Shown here piece after piece: positions 42,741 through 54,478 of a stretch of DNA of 64,000 nt. A model generated the notes under the pieces. The model was not told the origin of the DNA. It made no database searches and saw nothing but the letters and a program-made list of their open reading frames with translations. Origin of the DNA: Cheiracanthium punctorium (lineage: Eukaryota > Arthropoda > Arachnida > Araneae > Cheiracanthiidae); assembly GCA_038373885.1 (NCBI GenBank), contig JAWZYV010013024.1:62001-126000 (forward strand). Reading direction: 5' to 3'. Position numbers and translations under genes: made by a program. Every line of letters begins with the position of its first letter. Position 1 is the stretch's first letter.

Positions 42741-43110
42741 TTATAATTTTAAATTAAACTCAAAAACTAACTCATGAGTTTGTGTTTTGTAGTACATTAA
42801 ATTAAGAACAGTTTTTCGCATTGTCCACATGATTATAAAATGATTATGACTCTTTTAAGAGTAACTTTGAAGAATTATTTTTTTCCACTTGAGCCACTTC
42901 ATAAGTTCACCTACTTCTAATTTCTTTTTTAAAAAAATTAATTGGGGTGGGCGTAATTTACATTTTATATGTAAATTATAATTATATATACTTTAACCTT
43001 CATTGAAGAATGAAGAACGTAATTTGATTTTAACTATCAATTCTACAATAAATAACACTTTGGACAACAGATGGAGCCAGCAATAATTAAAAATCTGAGC
43101 GAATTTGGTG

Positions 43111-43490
43111 TAGTAACTGGATTCCGATTTTTTTGGTGGAAGCAAGACAGTTGTCCGGATCAGTTTATTTTATTGAAGAAGTCTCCTCGGTTATTTTACA
43201 AGTAGAATGGGGATTTTCTCCAAATAAACCGGTTTCGGTGATTTTTAAGGGGGATGAGAATCGGTATGTGTAATAACTGGATTCCGATTTTTTTGGTGGA
43301 AGCAAGGCACAGTTGTACGGATCAGTTTATTTAATTGAAGAAGTCTCCTCGGTTATTTTACAAGTAGAATGGGGATTTTCTCCAAATAAACCAGTTTCGG
43401 TGTTTTTTAGGGGGGATGAGAATGGGTATGTGTAATAACTGGATTCCGATTTTTTTGGTGGAAGCAAGGCAGAGTTGTGCGGATCGCATA
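43111..43490 (+). repeat. 160-162-bp tandem repeat, about 2.3 copies
   Basis: GGATTCCGATTTTTTTGGTG starts at 43119, 43279 and 43441. Copies share GAAGAAGTCTCCTCGG, TACAAGTAGAATGGGG and TTCTCCAAATAAACC. They differ by a few bases and small indels, so the array is young. Confidence 0.85.
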
Positions 43491-43674
43491 TATGCCGATT
43501 CCACGCTTGGGATCTTATACGGGTCAAAGGTGCTCAAATTCTCCATGCTCATTGGCCAAACTTTAGCGGTAACCTGCTAAAGGCAAATTTCGCCAAGTCT
43601 CTTGGCACGCAGTTGGCGCTTGTCGGAAAGTGAACCGTGCGGCGCGCCATTTTCGTAATATATAATATATTGCA

Positions 43675-43716
43675 CGCAGAAGCGGATAGCCGGAGGAAAG
43701 GCTCCTAATGCTAAAA
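43675..43716 (-). other. Uninterrupted (empty) relative of the foldback target site
   Basis: Read on the minus strand: TTTTAGCATTAGGAGCC, then TTTCCTCCGGCTATCCGCTT. At 58521-58536 and 61978-62007 the same sequence is split, and TTAGGAGCC is duplicated, by the 3.4 kb foldback element. The larger repeat that contains both sites is unidentified. Confidence 0.8.
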
Positions 43717-43879
43717 GACTCATACCAGCAGAGGGCGCTGAAAGTCGTAGGGAAAAGGATTTTTTCCTCTATTCGAGGGAAAAACCTTAGGTGATCGGAT
43801 TCCCGCCAATCCATCCCGTTCCCCGTACTGCTTTTTCACAGGATAATGCGCTGAATATTTTGGATTACTGGAATTTCAA

Positions 43880-44910
43880 TACAATTGTTTTAGATTTCAG
43901 GTATGATGCTTTAATAATTTTAATAATATATCGATGTATTTAATATAAGAGTGTAACCGATGTTTTAATATAAATATTTGTTTTAATATTCATTACAAGA
44001 TCACAGTTTCCCATGCGCAATGGAACAATGCTAATGATTTAGATTTCAGATTGATAGTTTTAATGTAAGTGTGTAATCGTTTTATTTGGTTTAATATTCT
44101 CTATAAAATCAGTTTACCATGTGCTATTGAACAAGCACTGCTTGGTTTGCGGATGCTTTTGATTACAGGATGCATGGTTTAATAATTTTAATATTCTATA
44201 GATTGTTTTAATATAAGAGTGTAATCAATGTTTTAATATAAATTTTGGGTTTAATATTCCCTACAAAAGCAGTTTACCATGTGCCATCAAACAAAGCATT
44301 CCTTGATTTGTTGATGCTATGAGTTTCTAAATTAAATAAGATAATGACTATAATTTTTATGTAAGCATCTAATTGAAGTTTTAATATAATATAATAATTT
44401 AATAAATTGATGGTTAATTCAAATTTTTGATTATAGATTCGTTACGGAATTAATTTACGATGTATCATCAAACTAGGTTTCTGACAGGTAGTATAATGTA
44501 ATTCATGTTCAGTATAAATGTTTGGTTCAATATACAGGTAAATTCCATTTAACATGTATTATCATTAAATCATTTAATGTGGTTAAGTTGGCCTTTAGAA
44601 AATTGAGTTTATTTTTAATTGTTTCCGTCCTGCAAATTAAGCTCGCTAGTGAAATTCTAAAAGCAGCAGCTTGTAGTTTCCAAAAATTGATTTTCTTGCT
44701 TTGGGTATATTTAAATTTTGTGTGTGTGAGTTGAATTTATGCCTGTTATTTTACTATTTTGCTGCATGAGTTTTAAATTTTGCATGGGTTATATACATAA
44801 CCAGAAAAAAGAAATCATATATGTATGTATTAATAATTTTAAAAAGCAGTTTGCTGTTTCCAAAAATGGATTTTCTTGCTTTGAGTATATTTAAACTTTG
44901 TGTGTGTAAA
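43880..44910 (+). repeat. Degenerate tandem repeats in an AT-rich stretch
   Basis: CAGTTTACCATGTGCYATNNAACAA-like text recurs near 44005, 44110 and 44269, with weaker copies near 44445 and 44537. Each comes with TTTAATATAAGAGTGTAA segments, at 90- to 180-bp spacing. A second pair, TTTCCAAAAATKGATTTTCT plus TATTTAAAYTTTGTGTGTGT, lies at about 44676 and 44854. No protein-coding frame. Confidence 0.6.
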
Positions 44911-46954
44911 TGGAATTATTATTTCACTTTTTTTTTAACATGTTTAAATTGTGTGCATATGTTCCTTTTATTACCCTGCATGAATATATTTAAATTCTGC
45001 ATGGGTTTTATGTATATATAGTGTATGTTAATTTAGTGAAAGGCAGTATTCTCAAGTTCTTTATGCATGATTACTATCTTATTACTACTTACTTAATATG
45101 CATGATTTTAAAATATGATCGATGAGTTAAGATAAATTGCATTAGATTTGTAGTGAGTATTTTAGATTTATATGTTAATTTTTGTTGTTTTGTCTATTTC
45201 AGTTTTAGAATATATTACAACTTGACATAGATTACAATTTGATACATAGATTACAACATGATTACATAGATTACAACTTGAGTGTAACAACCGATGTCTG
45301 GAACCCCAGGCATAGACCGAAATTCATAAGTGTACAAGAAGACAGCACATTGATGTGGGTTAGCTAAACTAGTTGACGCTCTTTTTAAGACTAAGTATAA
45401 ATGGAGTTTAGCCTTTTAAAGAGCTTCAGTTGGTTGTATTACTCAAGATAGTAGTGATACCTATGAATGATATGCTTGATGCAAGAACATGCCAGAATAT
45501 CTCAAGATGTTGATGCCATCTGTGATATTGTATTTGATGGAAGAACTATGTGGTTGTAATAAAAACTGTATGTGGTTGTGATAAAAAAAAATAAACTATA
45601 CTGTTTTGTAATTAAATACAAACACTTGGTTTCGTATCATTAGAAACCAGAAAAAATTCTTAGAGTGCACACAGTCTTGCAACTAGAGGGGGGGGGGGAT
45701 CTACGAATTATGTTTTGTGTACCAGGTAACATAAATAAACTCCAGTTGCAGAGCTGGTTGCACATGAATAACACCTAATGTGTGTTGATTAGCAGTCATA
45801 CAGAGAACTTAAAGAAGCCTGGCAGCTTCGTACAAAAGAAGCTAACATTCTAATTTATTTCAGTGGGTGTAGACTTATTTTTAACAAACTATCAAAACTA
45901 AAGTTAGTTAATTGAAATGGTTACCAAATCTTCAACTTATTTTCCAGCAATATTGTGAAGTGAATAAAATTGATATTCATTTTTTATGATGATTAATTAA
46001 TATAGTGGCAGGATAATTAATACAACAGAATAAAAAATACATTTTTGTAAATGATTCATTACTGATAGTAATATTGGGCCATGTTTTGCACTTAGTTTTT
46101 CTTTTAGATGACAATCTTTATAACTTAAGATTGCATATGATGCAATAATTTAATAGTTTTGCTTTTAAATTAATTTTTAAAGAAATTCTGAGGACCATAT
46201 GACAATTATCTGCGTTACTATTAAAGCTATAGCAGATAATGTATGTGTTATGTTTAGTAATAGATATTACCAGAGTTATAAATTTAGTTACCAGATAATC
46301 AATGATACAACAATAATATTAGCTGAAGTAATTTGTTTCATTTATGCAACCTAAAATATTTTGCTTGGTAACACTAGGCAGACCCCCACTTTCTGAAGTA
46401 ATTACAGGTGTTACTAAACAGGATAGCCCAAAACCCAAACCCACCTGTGTTTTGTTCATACAGTTGTGTTATTGTATTCCCATTAAGTATTAAAATTATT
46501 TTTATAAAATTTGGATTTTTTTTTTATCAAATGAGTAATGCAACTGGAGACGATCCAGAATATTATATTCATACCTCTGACACAAAAGTAAATCAGGAAA
46601 TAATTACAATAAACTTAAAAACTTTTTTTTTTTTTTAACGTATTGATTTTCGTTGAGTTGTAATTGAATGTATTTTTTAAGCGGTCAGAAATACTGATCA
46701 TATATATTCAAAATATAAACAGCTTAGGAAATGAAGTTGAATCATTTTTACTTTCCGAACATGTACCGTGTAAGGAAAGTATTTTAATCATGAAAAAAAT
46801 CGACTTCGAGATTTTGATGTATTGACACGTTTTGAGGTCTTCTGAATTCATTTATGCTGTTTTTAATAGGTGTATGTATGAGTGTATGTGAGTGAACATG
46901 ATAGCTCCTAAACAGATCATTCGATTGAGCTCAAATTGGACATATATGTTATAA
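44911..46954. other. Non-coding stretch, possible transcript 3' end near 45.6 kb
   Basis: TTTTTGTTGTTTTGTCTATTTCAG-type splice-acceptor-like text precedes a more complex segment (about 45203-45560). That segment ends near an AATAAA (about 45589). No ORF of note. The rest is AT-rich with scattered G- and T-runs. Confidence 0.25.
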
Positions 46955-46962
46955 ACCACCGT

Positions 46963-47210
46963 CAGTGGCGGATCCAGAAATTCTCTTTTGGGAGGGGCTA
47001 AATTTTGAAAAAAAGCTTATTTCACACAACAAAATATACAATGAAGCAAAATTTTAGTCTAAATCATGTAAAAAAACTTTTGGGAGGGGCTAAGTGATTA
47101 AAAAAGATCACTTTACATATTCAAAGTGCATAACGAAGCAGAATGTTACCCTTTAGCTATCTCTTTTGGGGGGCTGAAGCCCCCTAGCCCCTCCCCTGAA
47201 TCCGCTACTG
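46963..47210. mobile_element. hAT-type MITE (CAGTGGCGGATCCAG family)
   Basis: 248 bp, ends CAGTGGCGGATCCAG and CTGAATCCGCTACTG, with perfect 8-bp duplications ACCACCGT (46955-46962 and 47211-47218). The interior is collinear with 36565-36816, including GGGAGGGGCTAA and GAAGCCCCCTAGCCCC. Confidence 0.9.
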
Positions 47211-48296
47211 ACCACCGTTGCAAGACCGGTATTGATTTTGGTGTATATAGGACTTATAGTTTTTCTACAGGGCTACGACAAAGATTTCTTTTACATTATG
47301 GCCTATGGGGGATAATTCTTGAAAGTGTGCCATCGTTTAAATGGTGCATTCGATTGAGCTCACTCCAGATTTTTTATTTCTTTGTATGGAATATATGGAA
47401 ATGTAATCCCAAAAAATATAAGGGGCCAAATTTTGACAAAAAAAAACGAATTTTACTACCTCTAAATTTAATTTTTAAGAATTTTTTCACTGAATCTCAT
47501 CGTAAACTAACATGCATGTACAACCCATTTTGACCAGTTTTTTCCATGCCATCTGTATGTACGAATGTATGTACAGATGGCGTACTCGCATATCTCAAAA
47601 ACTATTGACAGTAGAATGTTGAAACTTTATATTTAGGATTGTTATAACATGGAGTTGTGCACCTCCCCTTTCGGTCCCATTCGACTGGATAGTTTATCTA
47701 CAGAGCTGCCCAAAAGATTTTCAATACATTACGCTCTGTGGGCAGAAATTCATTAAAGCGTATTTTAGAGGTATTAGGCTGTTTCAAACGACTCAGAAGT
47801 GATATATACTGTTAAGGGTTACAAATGAATTCCTCCATCGAAAAAAGTGTCTTTATCATGTATAGTTCTGCTACAGGAACATTCAAAAGATTTCCAATAC
47901 ATTATGGTCAATGGCAATTTTAGGAACATTCATCCATTTCAAGCACAATACCATCGTACCATATAGTTAGGTAATGGCCAGACCACGGTCACATGCCGCC
48001 CTCAAGTATTATGCCAAAAGTCGCCAAGCTTGGCGACTTTTGGTGTACATATGTATGTATTTAACTCTCAAATCTCAAAAACTGTTAATCATAGAATGTT
48101 GAAATTTCATATATAAGATTGTTGTGCATCTCGATTTTTGGTTCCAATCTACTGGAGAGTTTAATTACAGGACCACCCAAAAGAATTTCAATACATTATG
48201 GACATCTTCAATATATTACATCAGTATAGTCAGTCATGTTTTGGTCCATGCCCAAAATCTCGCCATTTGTCGGCGATCTTGGCGAGTTTTACCGAA

Positions 48297-49637
48297 CCCA
48301 GACAGCACATAAGCTTAAATCAAGCTTGACATTTCCTTGAATTTGACGTGTTAATGCAAGCTTGATTTTAGCTTTCAAAGTGCACAGTGATGGCGCCATC
48401 TGTGAAAGAGAATGGACATTAATTGTCTAGCGTCCTCAAATTTGCTGAAAGTTCGTAAAAGATGTGTTTTATTTTATTACTAGTGCCATATTACCGGCAG
48501 TGCAAACGGGGCAACTGCCCAGGGCCTACAGATTTTAGGGCCCAAAAATCTTACACTTTTGTAGTTTTAAAATAAAATTACAAAGGATTAAAAAAAAAAT
48601 TCAGAAGTTAAATAATTTTTTTAATTATAAAGTATGAACAATGAAAATAATTCAAATTTACATTTGTATAAATTAATTTAAACTTATTTTTAATTCTTCG
48701 AAATGCTCTATATCGATATAGCATACCAATATGTAGGAAAATAACTAACCACATTTGTAAAGAGAATTTTTAGTGTTAAAAAATATCAAAATTTTTCAAT
48801 TATTTGTTATTTTAAGAAATATTTACAAAAATGACTAAAGTGTTTGTATTCCATACATGTTAGCAACTGTGATATAGCATTTCAAAGTAACGTTTAACTA
48901 TCTGTTTCTTTGATTTCAGATTACTTAACACAAAATTTGTGTTAAGTAAGTAAACCCATTCTATATTTCCAAATATAGAAATTCTTCAAAATAAAATACA
49001 ATTATACTACGAAATTGATTTCAAAATCAGTCGTTTGTCTCGATTTTGGCCAGCAGTATTGCTCATGAGTATTGCGGTACTGAAAGTTTTAAAACGTGTG
49101 CTGCTCTCATGTTTATATTATGTTTATTTCCCTATTAGTAGAGTCTCTAAATCACACATAACATTATTTTAATTTTGATGCATCCCATGGAAAAATAAAA
49201 AAAACAAATAGCACATCGCCCACTTATCAATCTGGCGAGAAAACGGCGTGATAAGTCACTTCAAACTTTAGTCATATCTGCGTGAAGCTTAGTAGCTGAA
49301 CTGATAGCGAGCTCGACTCCCAACCGAAAGGTCCCGGGTTCTATTCCAGCCATGAACACTTGATGGAAACAGATTAAATTAAATTGAAATTTCAGCATAG
49401 AGGTGGAAAATGCGTGGCAATGTAAAATATGTGGGGCGAGTTCGCCGACTGGCGCCCCGTGTATTTAGGAAATTTTTTTAAGCTTGAATTGTAAAGCTTA
49501 ATGCAAGCTGGGCAAGTGTAAACTAGAACACTTGATTCAAGCTTGCATTAAGCTTACACGCTTGAAATTTTCAAGCTTATTGACTTGATAAATCAAGCTT
49601 GCAGCAAGTTTGATGCAAGTTTGCTGTGCTGTCTGGG
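48297..49637. mobile_element. 1.34 kb TIR element with CAAGCTT subterminal motifs
   Basis: Perfect 13-bp termini CCCAGACAGCACA (48297-48309) and TGTGCTGTCTGGG (49625-49637). Many AAGCTT/CAAGCTTG motifs lie inside both ends, densest at 49480-49620. It interrupts a TTGGCGAGTTTTACCGAA|GTATCGCC sub-repeat. The flanks overlap by AA, so the duplication is about 2 bp. Superfamily not assigned. Inside lie a SINE-like segment and an older hAT-like fragment (48480-48560). Confidence 0.75.
49287..49385 (+). mobile_element. tRNA-derived SINE head
   Basis: GCTTAGTAGCTGAACTGATA (box A position) and GGTCCCGGGTTCTATTCC (box B position) are spaced as in a tRNA. The sequence does not fold as a functional tRNA by eye and sits inside a transposon. 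The 3' end is unclear. Confidence 0.55.
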
Positions 49638-50313
49638 AAGTATCGCCAAATTTGGCGATAGTCAGTCATTTGGTCCATGCCCAAAATATCGCCATTTGTC
49701 ATCGTCCTTGGCGAGTTTTGGCGAAATATCGCCAAATTTAGCGATAGTCTTTGGTCCATGTCTATATATCGCTATTTGTCATCGTCCTTGGCGAGTTTTG
49801 GAGAAATATCGTCAAATTTAGCGATAGTCAGTCATTGTTTTATCCATGCCTAAAATCTCGTAATTTGTCGTCGACCTTGGCGAGTTTTGCCGAAATGTCG
49901 CCAAATTTGGCGCAAAAATTATTTCGCATAACTAAAGCTTTTAACCGTAGAACTTTGAGATTGTGTATTTAGAACTCTTGTAACATCTAACTGTGCATCT
50001 CATTTTTGATTTCAATCAACTGGGCAATTTATTTACAGGGTCACCTAAATGACTTCAAATACATGAAGGTGTATGGATATATTCAATTCATTGAAAGTCT
50101 GTGGTCAATTACTACTTTGGCTATCCCCAATATCTCGCAAACTAACTCAAGCCTTTTCAGCTTTTGGTGAAATATCGCCAAATTAAGTGTCAGAAGCAAA
50201 TCTTTAAAATTGAACCCAGCTTGGCGATATCGAAATATTTGGCTAGAAATCGCTCAACCTTACTATTACTGCAGTATTTTATCTCAAAATAAGTTTAGAT
50301 GAAGTGCGCCGAA

Positions 50314-50416
50314 CAGTAGCGTAGCCAGGATTTTATTTCGGGGGGGGGTATCAAATTGTAAGCTAAGTAAAGTGTCCCATTTCGAAGGGGGGCTGCAGCC
50401 CCCCCCCTCGATACAG
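50314..50416. mobile_element. Damaged hAT-type MITE
   Basis: Starts CAGTAGCGTAGCCAGGATTT with a G8 run inside, and has GGGGGGCTGCAGCCCCCCCC near its right part. The right terminus is degraded and no target duplication was found. Confidence 0.45.
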
Positions 50417-50990
50417 ATCGTAGTGATGAGCGAAGAAAAAAAGTCTTTTAAACGGAATAGCAAATGGAAATAGATCTGATTGAAAGTGTTAGTAAAATTC
50501 TGCATTATCCTTTCGAGATCTCACATATTTAAAAAGGTGGCTGAGGCGATATACTACCTATTAATTGCATGGTCTACCAATCGCCAATTCGGCGAATCTC
50601 TGAGCGCAGCCGAGTTTGTTTATTATGGCAACCCTGCATGCTCATATACTTGCCGGAACGAGTTTCTGCAACTGGTTGCGGCAGCCAAATTGCTCGAAAT
50701 TTTGTTCGTGTAATAAGGCTTTTAGTCTAAATTAAGGTGACAATAAGTCCCCAATTCTTTTTTCGATTTGTCCTCAAAATGTAAAAGAGCAATTTGGGAC
50801 GATTTTTAATTATTAAATTGTTAATTATTTTATTAATTATATAATGTCCCCAATTTTGTTTCAGAATTGGGAACTTGTCCTCAATTCTACTTTCAAAAAT
50901 ATGGTCACCTTAGTCAAATAAATTCGCAATGTTTGCGATTTTTGAAAGTATTTTACTTAAAACCATAAAATTTCCATCTTTTGACCCATC

Positions 50991-51255
50991 CATAGGCGCA
51001 CCCACGGAAGTTTTTAAATAAATGCTTACAGTTAGTTATACCGTTACACACGGTAACAACGTCGCTCAAAAGATCAGATAATTATTTATGACTCTATAAT
51101 GAGTTACTTTGCTTGTGTTCTATGGGACAGTCAAGTGATACCGAATATTTTGACGTTATAAGAGAGTTGTAACTAACCGAGGTCACTATGACCGAGTTCA
51201 GCAGTATTTGTATGTAGCCCCCCCCCCCTAAACTACAATCCTGGATGCGCCACTG
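50991..51255. mobile_element. hAT-type MITE
   Basis: Ends CATAGGCGCACCCA and TGGATGCGCCACTG (inverted, with mismatches) and perfect 8-bp duplications GACCCATC (50983-50990 and 51256-51263). Non-coding, with a C-run just inside the right end. Confidence 0.8.
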
Positions 51256-51389
51256 GACCCATCGGATTATAAATATATAAAATATGGAAAATAACGCCTA
51301 ATCTACATGCTGAATTCAAGGTATCAAAAGCCGTTTAGGCGGCATACGCTCCCTTCATTGGTAACGCGGACGTGATGAGCACGCATTTT

Positions 51390-51536
51390 CAGGGCCTGAC
51401 TATAACACTTTTGTGCCCAGGGCGCTTTTCAATTTTTTTGCCCCTATATATCACTCTAAACTCCATTTTTAGGCCAATTTCTGGATGTGTGCCCAAGGCA
51501 CATGCCCCAAGTGCCCGTGCGATATTTAGGGCCTGC
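51390..51536. mobile_element. Possible hAT-like MITE
   Basis: CAGGGCCTGACTATAACACT at the left and ...ATTTAGGGCCTG at the right are partly inverted, and GTGCCCAGGGCGC/GTGCCCAAGGCAC lies inside. No target duplication found, so this stays tentative. Confidence 0.35.
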
Positions 51537-51579
51537 GCACTTTCGTTCTCGCCGTCTGCGACAGACGACTGTCACTCAT

Positions 51580-51955
51580 TCAAAGTCCGCATCAGCAAAG
51601 CCCACATCAAGTGGGTCACGACAAAAAAAGTTCACAACGCATGGTAGCAATCTCTCAAGTCCATAATGCTTAGCTAAGTTAAACATTGCCGCAAGAGCCA
51701 CAAAGCGAGGCCAAGGCCTACGCTGCCCAACCACGCCTTGGCGACCACGGGCTCTGGGGTGAGGAAGCATATGCTTCGGTCAGGTGCTCAGCCTGACGCG
51801 AAGCCCCAGTGCTTAACTCCCAAGCAACCTTGTCCTCATTTTATCGACCTACTCAAGGGATGAAAGGGTGAGTCAAGCTTGCCCAGCCCGGGAATCAAGC
51901 CCCGGACCTGTGGCATGGCAGTACAATCCGCTAACATTAAGCCACCGAGCTTCAC
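51580..51955 (-). mobile_element. tRNA-derived SINE, second type
   Basis: On the minus strand a tRNA-like head (GTGGCTTAATGTTAGCGG as box A; GGTCCGGGGCTTGATTCCCG as box B) lies at about 51885-51953. A GC-rich body follows (AAGCACTGGGGCTTCGCG, GGCGTGGTTGGGCAGCG). The anticodon arm does not pair, so it is not a tRNA gene. Its body differs from the family at 55535-55772. Confidence 0.6.
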
Positions 51956-53569
51956 CATAATGCTAGAACAACATTAAATAGCCTCCGTCTGACTCTATGA
52001 GTCGGGGGAGTAGTGTAGCAACGCGATATCAACAACTCGGCAATTGAAGGACGCGCAAAGGGGCATCTTTTGTTCGGTCGGATAATGCCTTAATCTACCA
52101 CACTGGTTTCACCCCAATCAATGGGATCAAAACTAGCTTCCGCCACACGCGTTCCCTCCAGCCTGTTGACACAGTCGTCGATTCCTAAATACTAGGACAG
52201 GTTGTTCGAAATAGTGCGATTGAACCTCTATACCATACAGTTGAGGTTGGATTGTGGATTGATTTGTCCATTTTCAATCGGTGACCTGGCCTTGCAACGT
52301 GAGAAAAACCTTTCACGAATCTTCAATAGTAAGTGTCATCCTATTATATAGTTACGCTGACCCCTGACTCACTCTCTAACAATTCCGGGCAACCACTTCA
52401 AGATAAAACTTTTACCGCCATTACTCCAAGAAGATTAAAAAGTACAAAAAACGTAGCAACATCTACACCGTTTGTACGATCCGCTTGAAATTTTTCAGAA
52501 TTATGTATAAAAATATAGAAAACAATCTGCGCTACTTTAAAAATCTGAAAATCCAACCTTTCCCTCATTTTCAAGCGCTTTTTTTTTGCTATTTTCAGCT
52601 ACATTTTATTTCCGAGAATTAAAAAGAAAGTGAATGATTAAAAAATTAGACTCTACAGTGACAATGACGTCACATTGGAAGTCACGGTCATCAGGCTTTG
52701 AAGGGAAAGTTACGATTTCAGTTCGTTTAAAACAGTTTTTCAGATAACATAGTTTAATTTTTTTCATTAAATGATCGTCTGCATGCAGCATTGATATAAG
52801 AGAGTCTGTTTCAACAAAACGAAATTGTTCGAATACAAAAGGTTTCTGCGCGTTTCCAGCAGAGCATGGAATTCGATTTGGGTCTATAATAAAAATAATA
52901 CGAAGTTAATTATTTTAGGTGGACGAGGATTAAATATATTGAGTGTAGCCATATTTTCGTCAAATGTTTTTTCTAGCGCCCATTGCTATTGCCTCCACCA
53001 CGGGCTTTGACTTCTAGTTAGTAATAGTAATCTTTAATAGTCCAAAAAACTTCGCAATTCATGAGCATTTACCGGACGACTCGTTTTTAACCGCACACGC
53101 GTTTTCGAGGTACAGTCGCCTGCCTGCATAATTACATGAGCAATTTCGAAAAATCCCTAATTTATATAAAGGACAATGTTCAATACTTCTTCCAGACAGA
53201 GTTTCAAAGGAATGCGTTATCACCTGTAGGCGAATGTAATAATATTACCTATACCAGTAGTTTCCTACCGGGGGGGGGGGGGCGCAGAACGTCGGCAGGG
53301 AATGCGCAAGAAAAGCATGCAACGTGCAAGAGATAATGCACGTTTTAAAAGTCATATTATCTTATTTCTTTTATCTTATTTATTCTTATTATTACTCCAA
53401 AACATACCTATTTTTGCGTAAATTTTATTTACACTTTACCGATAACATTATTTTGTGGAAAAGGCGACTAAATTTTTGTATCTTTGCCAGGAAAGGACAG
53501 CTCACGTCATTAAATGTGTCTTTCAGAGCTACATACGTCCTTCGCAGAGTTTCCCGCCACAATCATCAT
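51956..53569. other. Unassigned stretch
   Basis: The first part (to about 52400) is of balanced composition and may be transposon-derived, though I recognise nothing. It then becomes AT-rich, with a palindromic TGACGTCA at about 52663 and a G12 run near 53271-53282. No gene seen. Confidence 0.35.
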
Positions 53570-53762
53570 TATCAGAAGGTGTGATACTTCAGTGGTACCC
53601 TTCGGAAAGTACTAACGAGCGCCGAGAGGACTTTCGGAACTACGTATTTAACGTGCACGTACACTGCATGTGCACAGTGGTCTTTAGTGATAGGTCGGCA
53701 TAGAGCCCACAACCTTCTGGTTACGAGTCTAACGCCTTAACCACTGTTCTACCACGGCCCCT
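53570..53762 (-). mobile_element. tRNA-derived SINE
   Basis: Minus strand: GGTAGAACAGTGGTTAAGGC (box A), ACTCGTAACCAG (anticodon region) and GGTTGTGGGCTCTATGCC (box B), then a body with GTGTACGTGCACGTTAAATA. The head is strongly tRNA-like; the tail is ill-defined. Confidence 0.6.
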
Positions 53763-53884
53763 CAACTAAATGTTCATTGTTGAAGAATAAAAAAAACTGT
53801 ATCTATGCTGTGAAACATGAAAGAGTGGTGCGCGCCATCCCCCTAATTAAAACCAAACACACGCCCCTCCATAGTCGATTAGAT

Positions 53885-54070
53885 AAGACACTAAGCATGG
53901 TGGATGGCTGGAGTGCGAAGGTCCAGGGTTCTGACCTACCGCTCGGCAGTGGATCTAACGGTCTGGAATTTCGGCCGATTTTCTCCCGACGTAACGTAAA
54001 TACGCGTAAGAAGTTTCAGGGTAAGAACCCCTGAAAATTTCTCTCCCAAGGCATCCCTCTAGGTAAATAA
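53885..54070 (+). mobile_element. SINE, diverged copy of the common family
   Basis: GGTGGATGGCTGGAGTGCGA, GGTCCAGGGTTCTGACC (box B), TTCTCCCGACGTAACGTAAATA, AAGAACCCCTGAAAA and AAGGCATCCC follow the same order as in 30530-30771. The plus-strand tail ends near 54060. Confidence 0.65.
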
Positions 54071-54372
54071 CCTCGTGTCGATTTGCTTTAAGACACAATA
54101 CACAATTCTTCGCCACTTTAAGGATACCTATTCTACGAAATTCCTTGTTTCTTCTGAACAACAAGCTTCGTAACATTTCAATTTCAAATCTTTGTTAATT
54201 CATTGTTGTACTACAGTTTTCAGAACAAGTCTCACTTTCTTCTAAGAATTTTCTCTGCAGTCCAATATTGTCTTCGTTTTCTGCAGGAATTTCATTCGGT
54301 GAAATTGCCCTCCGTGATTTGTTAACCGTGGTGCTTTAAGCTAATTTCCAATGCATCAGCAACTTAATAAAT

Positions 54373-54437
54373 TGTGACCGTCCCGAATAAGCCGCAATCT
54401 GGATAATCCGATCTCGGTTAATCGAAAGTCAACTGTA
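54373..54437 (-). mobile_element. Remnant end of a pogo/Tigger-type element
   Basis: GGATAATCCGATCTCGGTTA ending in CAACTGTA resembles the terminus of Tigger-like elements. Only one end is visible. Confidence 0.35.
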
Positions 54438-54478
54438 TTTAAAAGTTACCCTCATTGTTAAATATAAGAATTAAAATA

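Larger units (their letters stand above)
47540..50260 (+). repeat. Degenerate repeat region, units of ~0.45 kb plus ~85-bp sub-repeats
   Basis: A block with TCTCAAAAACTRTTRA..GTAGAATGTTGAAA, TTAGGATTGTTATAAC.. and CCCAAAAGATTTTCAATACATTA recurs near 47590 and 48070, and in weaker form near 49930. Between blocks, TTTGGTCCATGCCCAAAATC, CGCCATTTGTC and CTTGGCGAGTTTT repeat every 82-86 bp (about 49670, 49752 and 49834). A 1.3 kb TIR element (48297-49637) splits one sub-repeat. I do not recognise the family. Confidence 0.65.

Noticed and set aside
47126..47533. 135-codon ORF
   Set aside because: Starts inside a MITE (46963-47210) and runs into the degenerate repeat region, so it is a chance frame.
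51390..51536. Confident hAT MITE call
   Set aside because: Ends are only partly inverted and no 8-bp duplication was found. It is kept only as a low-confidence feature.
51885..51953. Functional tRNA gene
   Set aside because: A- and B-box-like sequences and a pairable acceptor stem are present, but the anticodon arm does not pair and a SINE-like body follows. The same judgement applies to 49287-49352 and 53693-53762.
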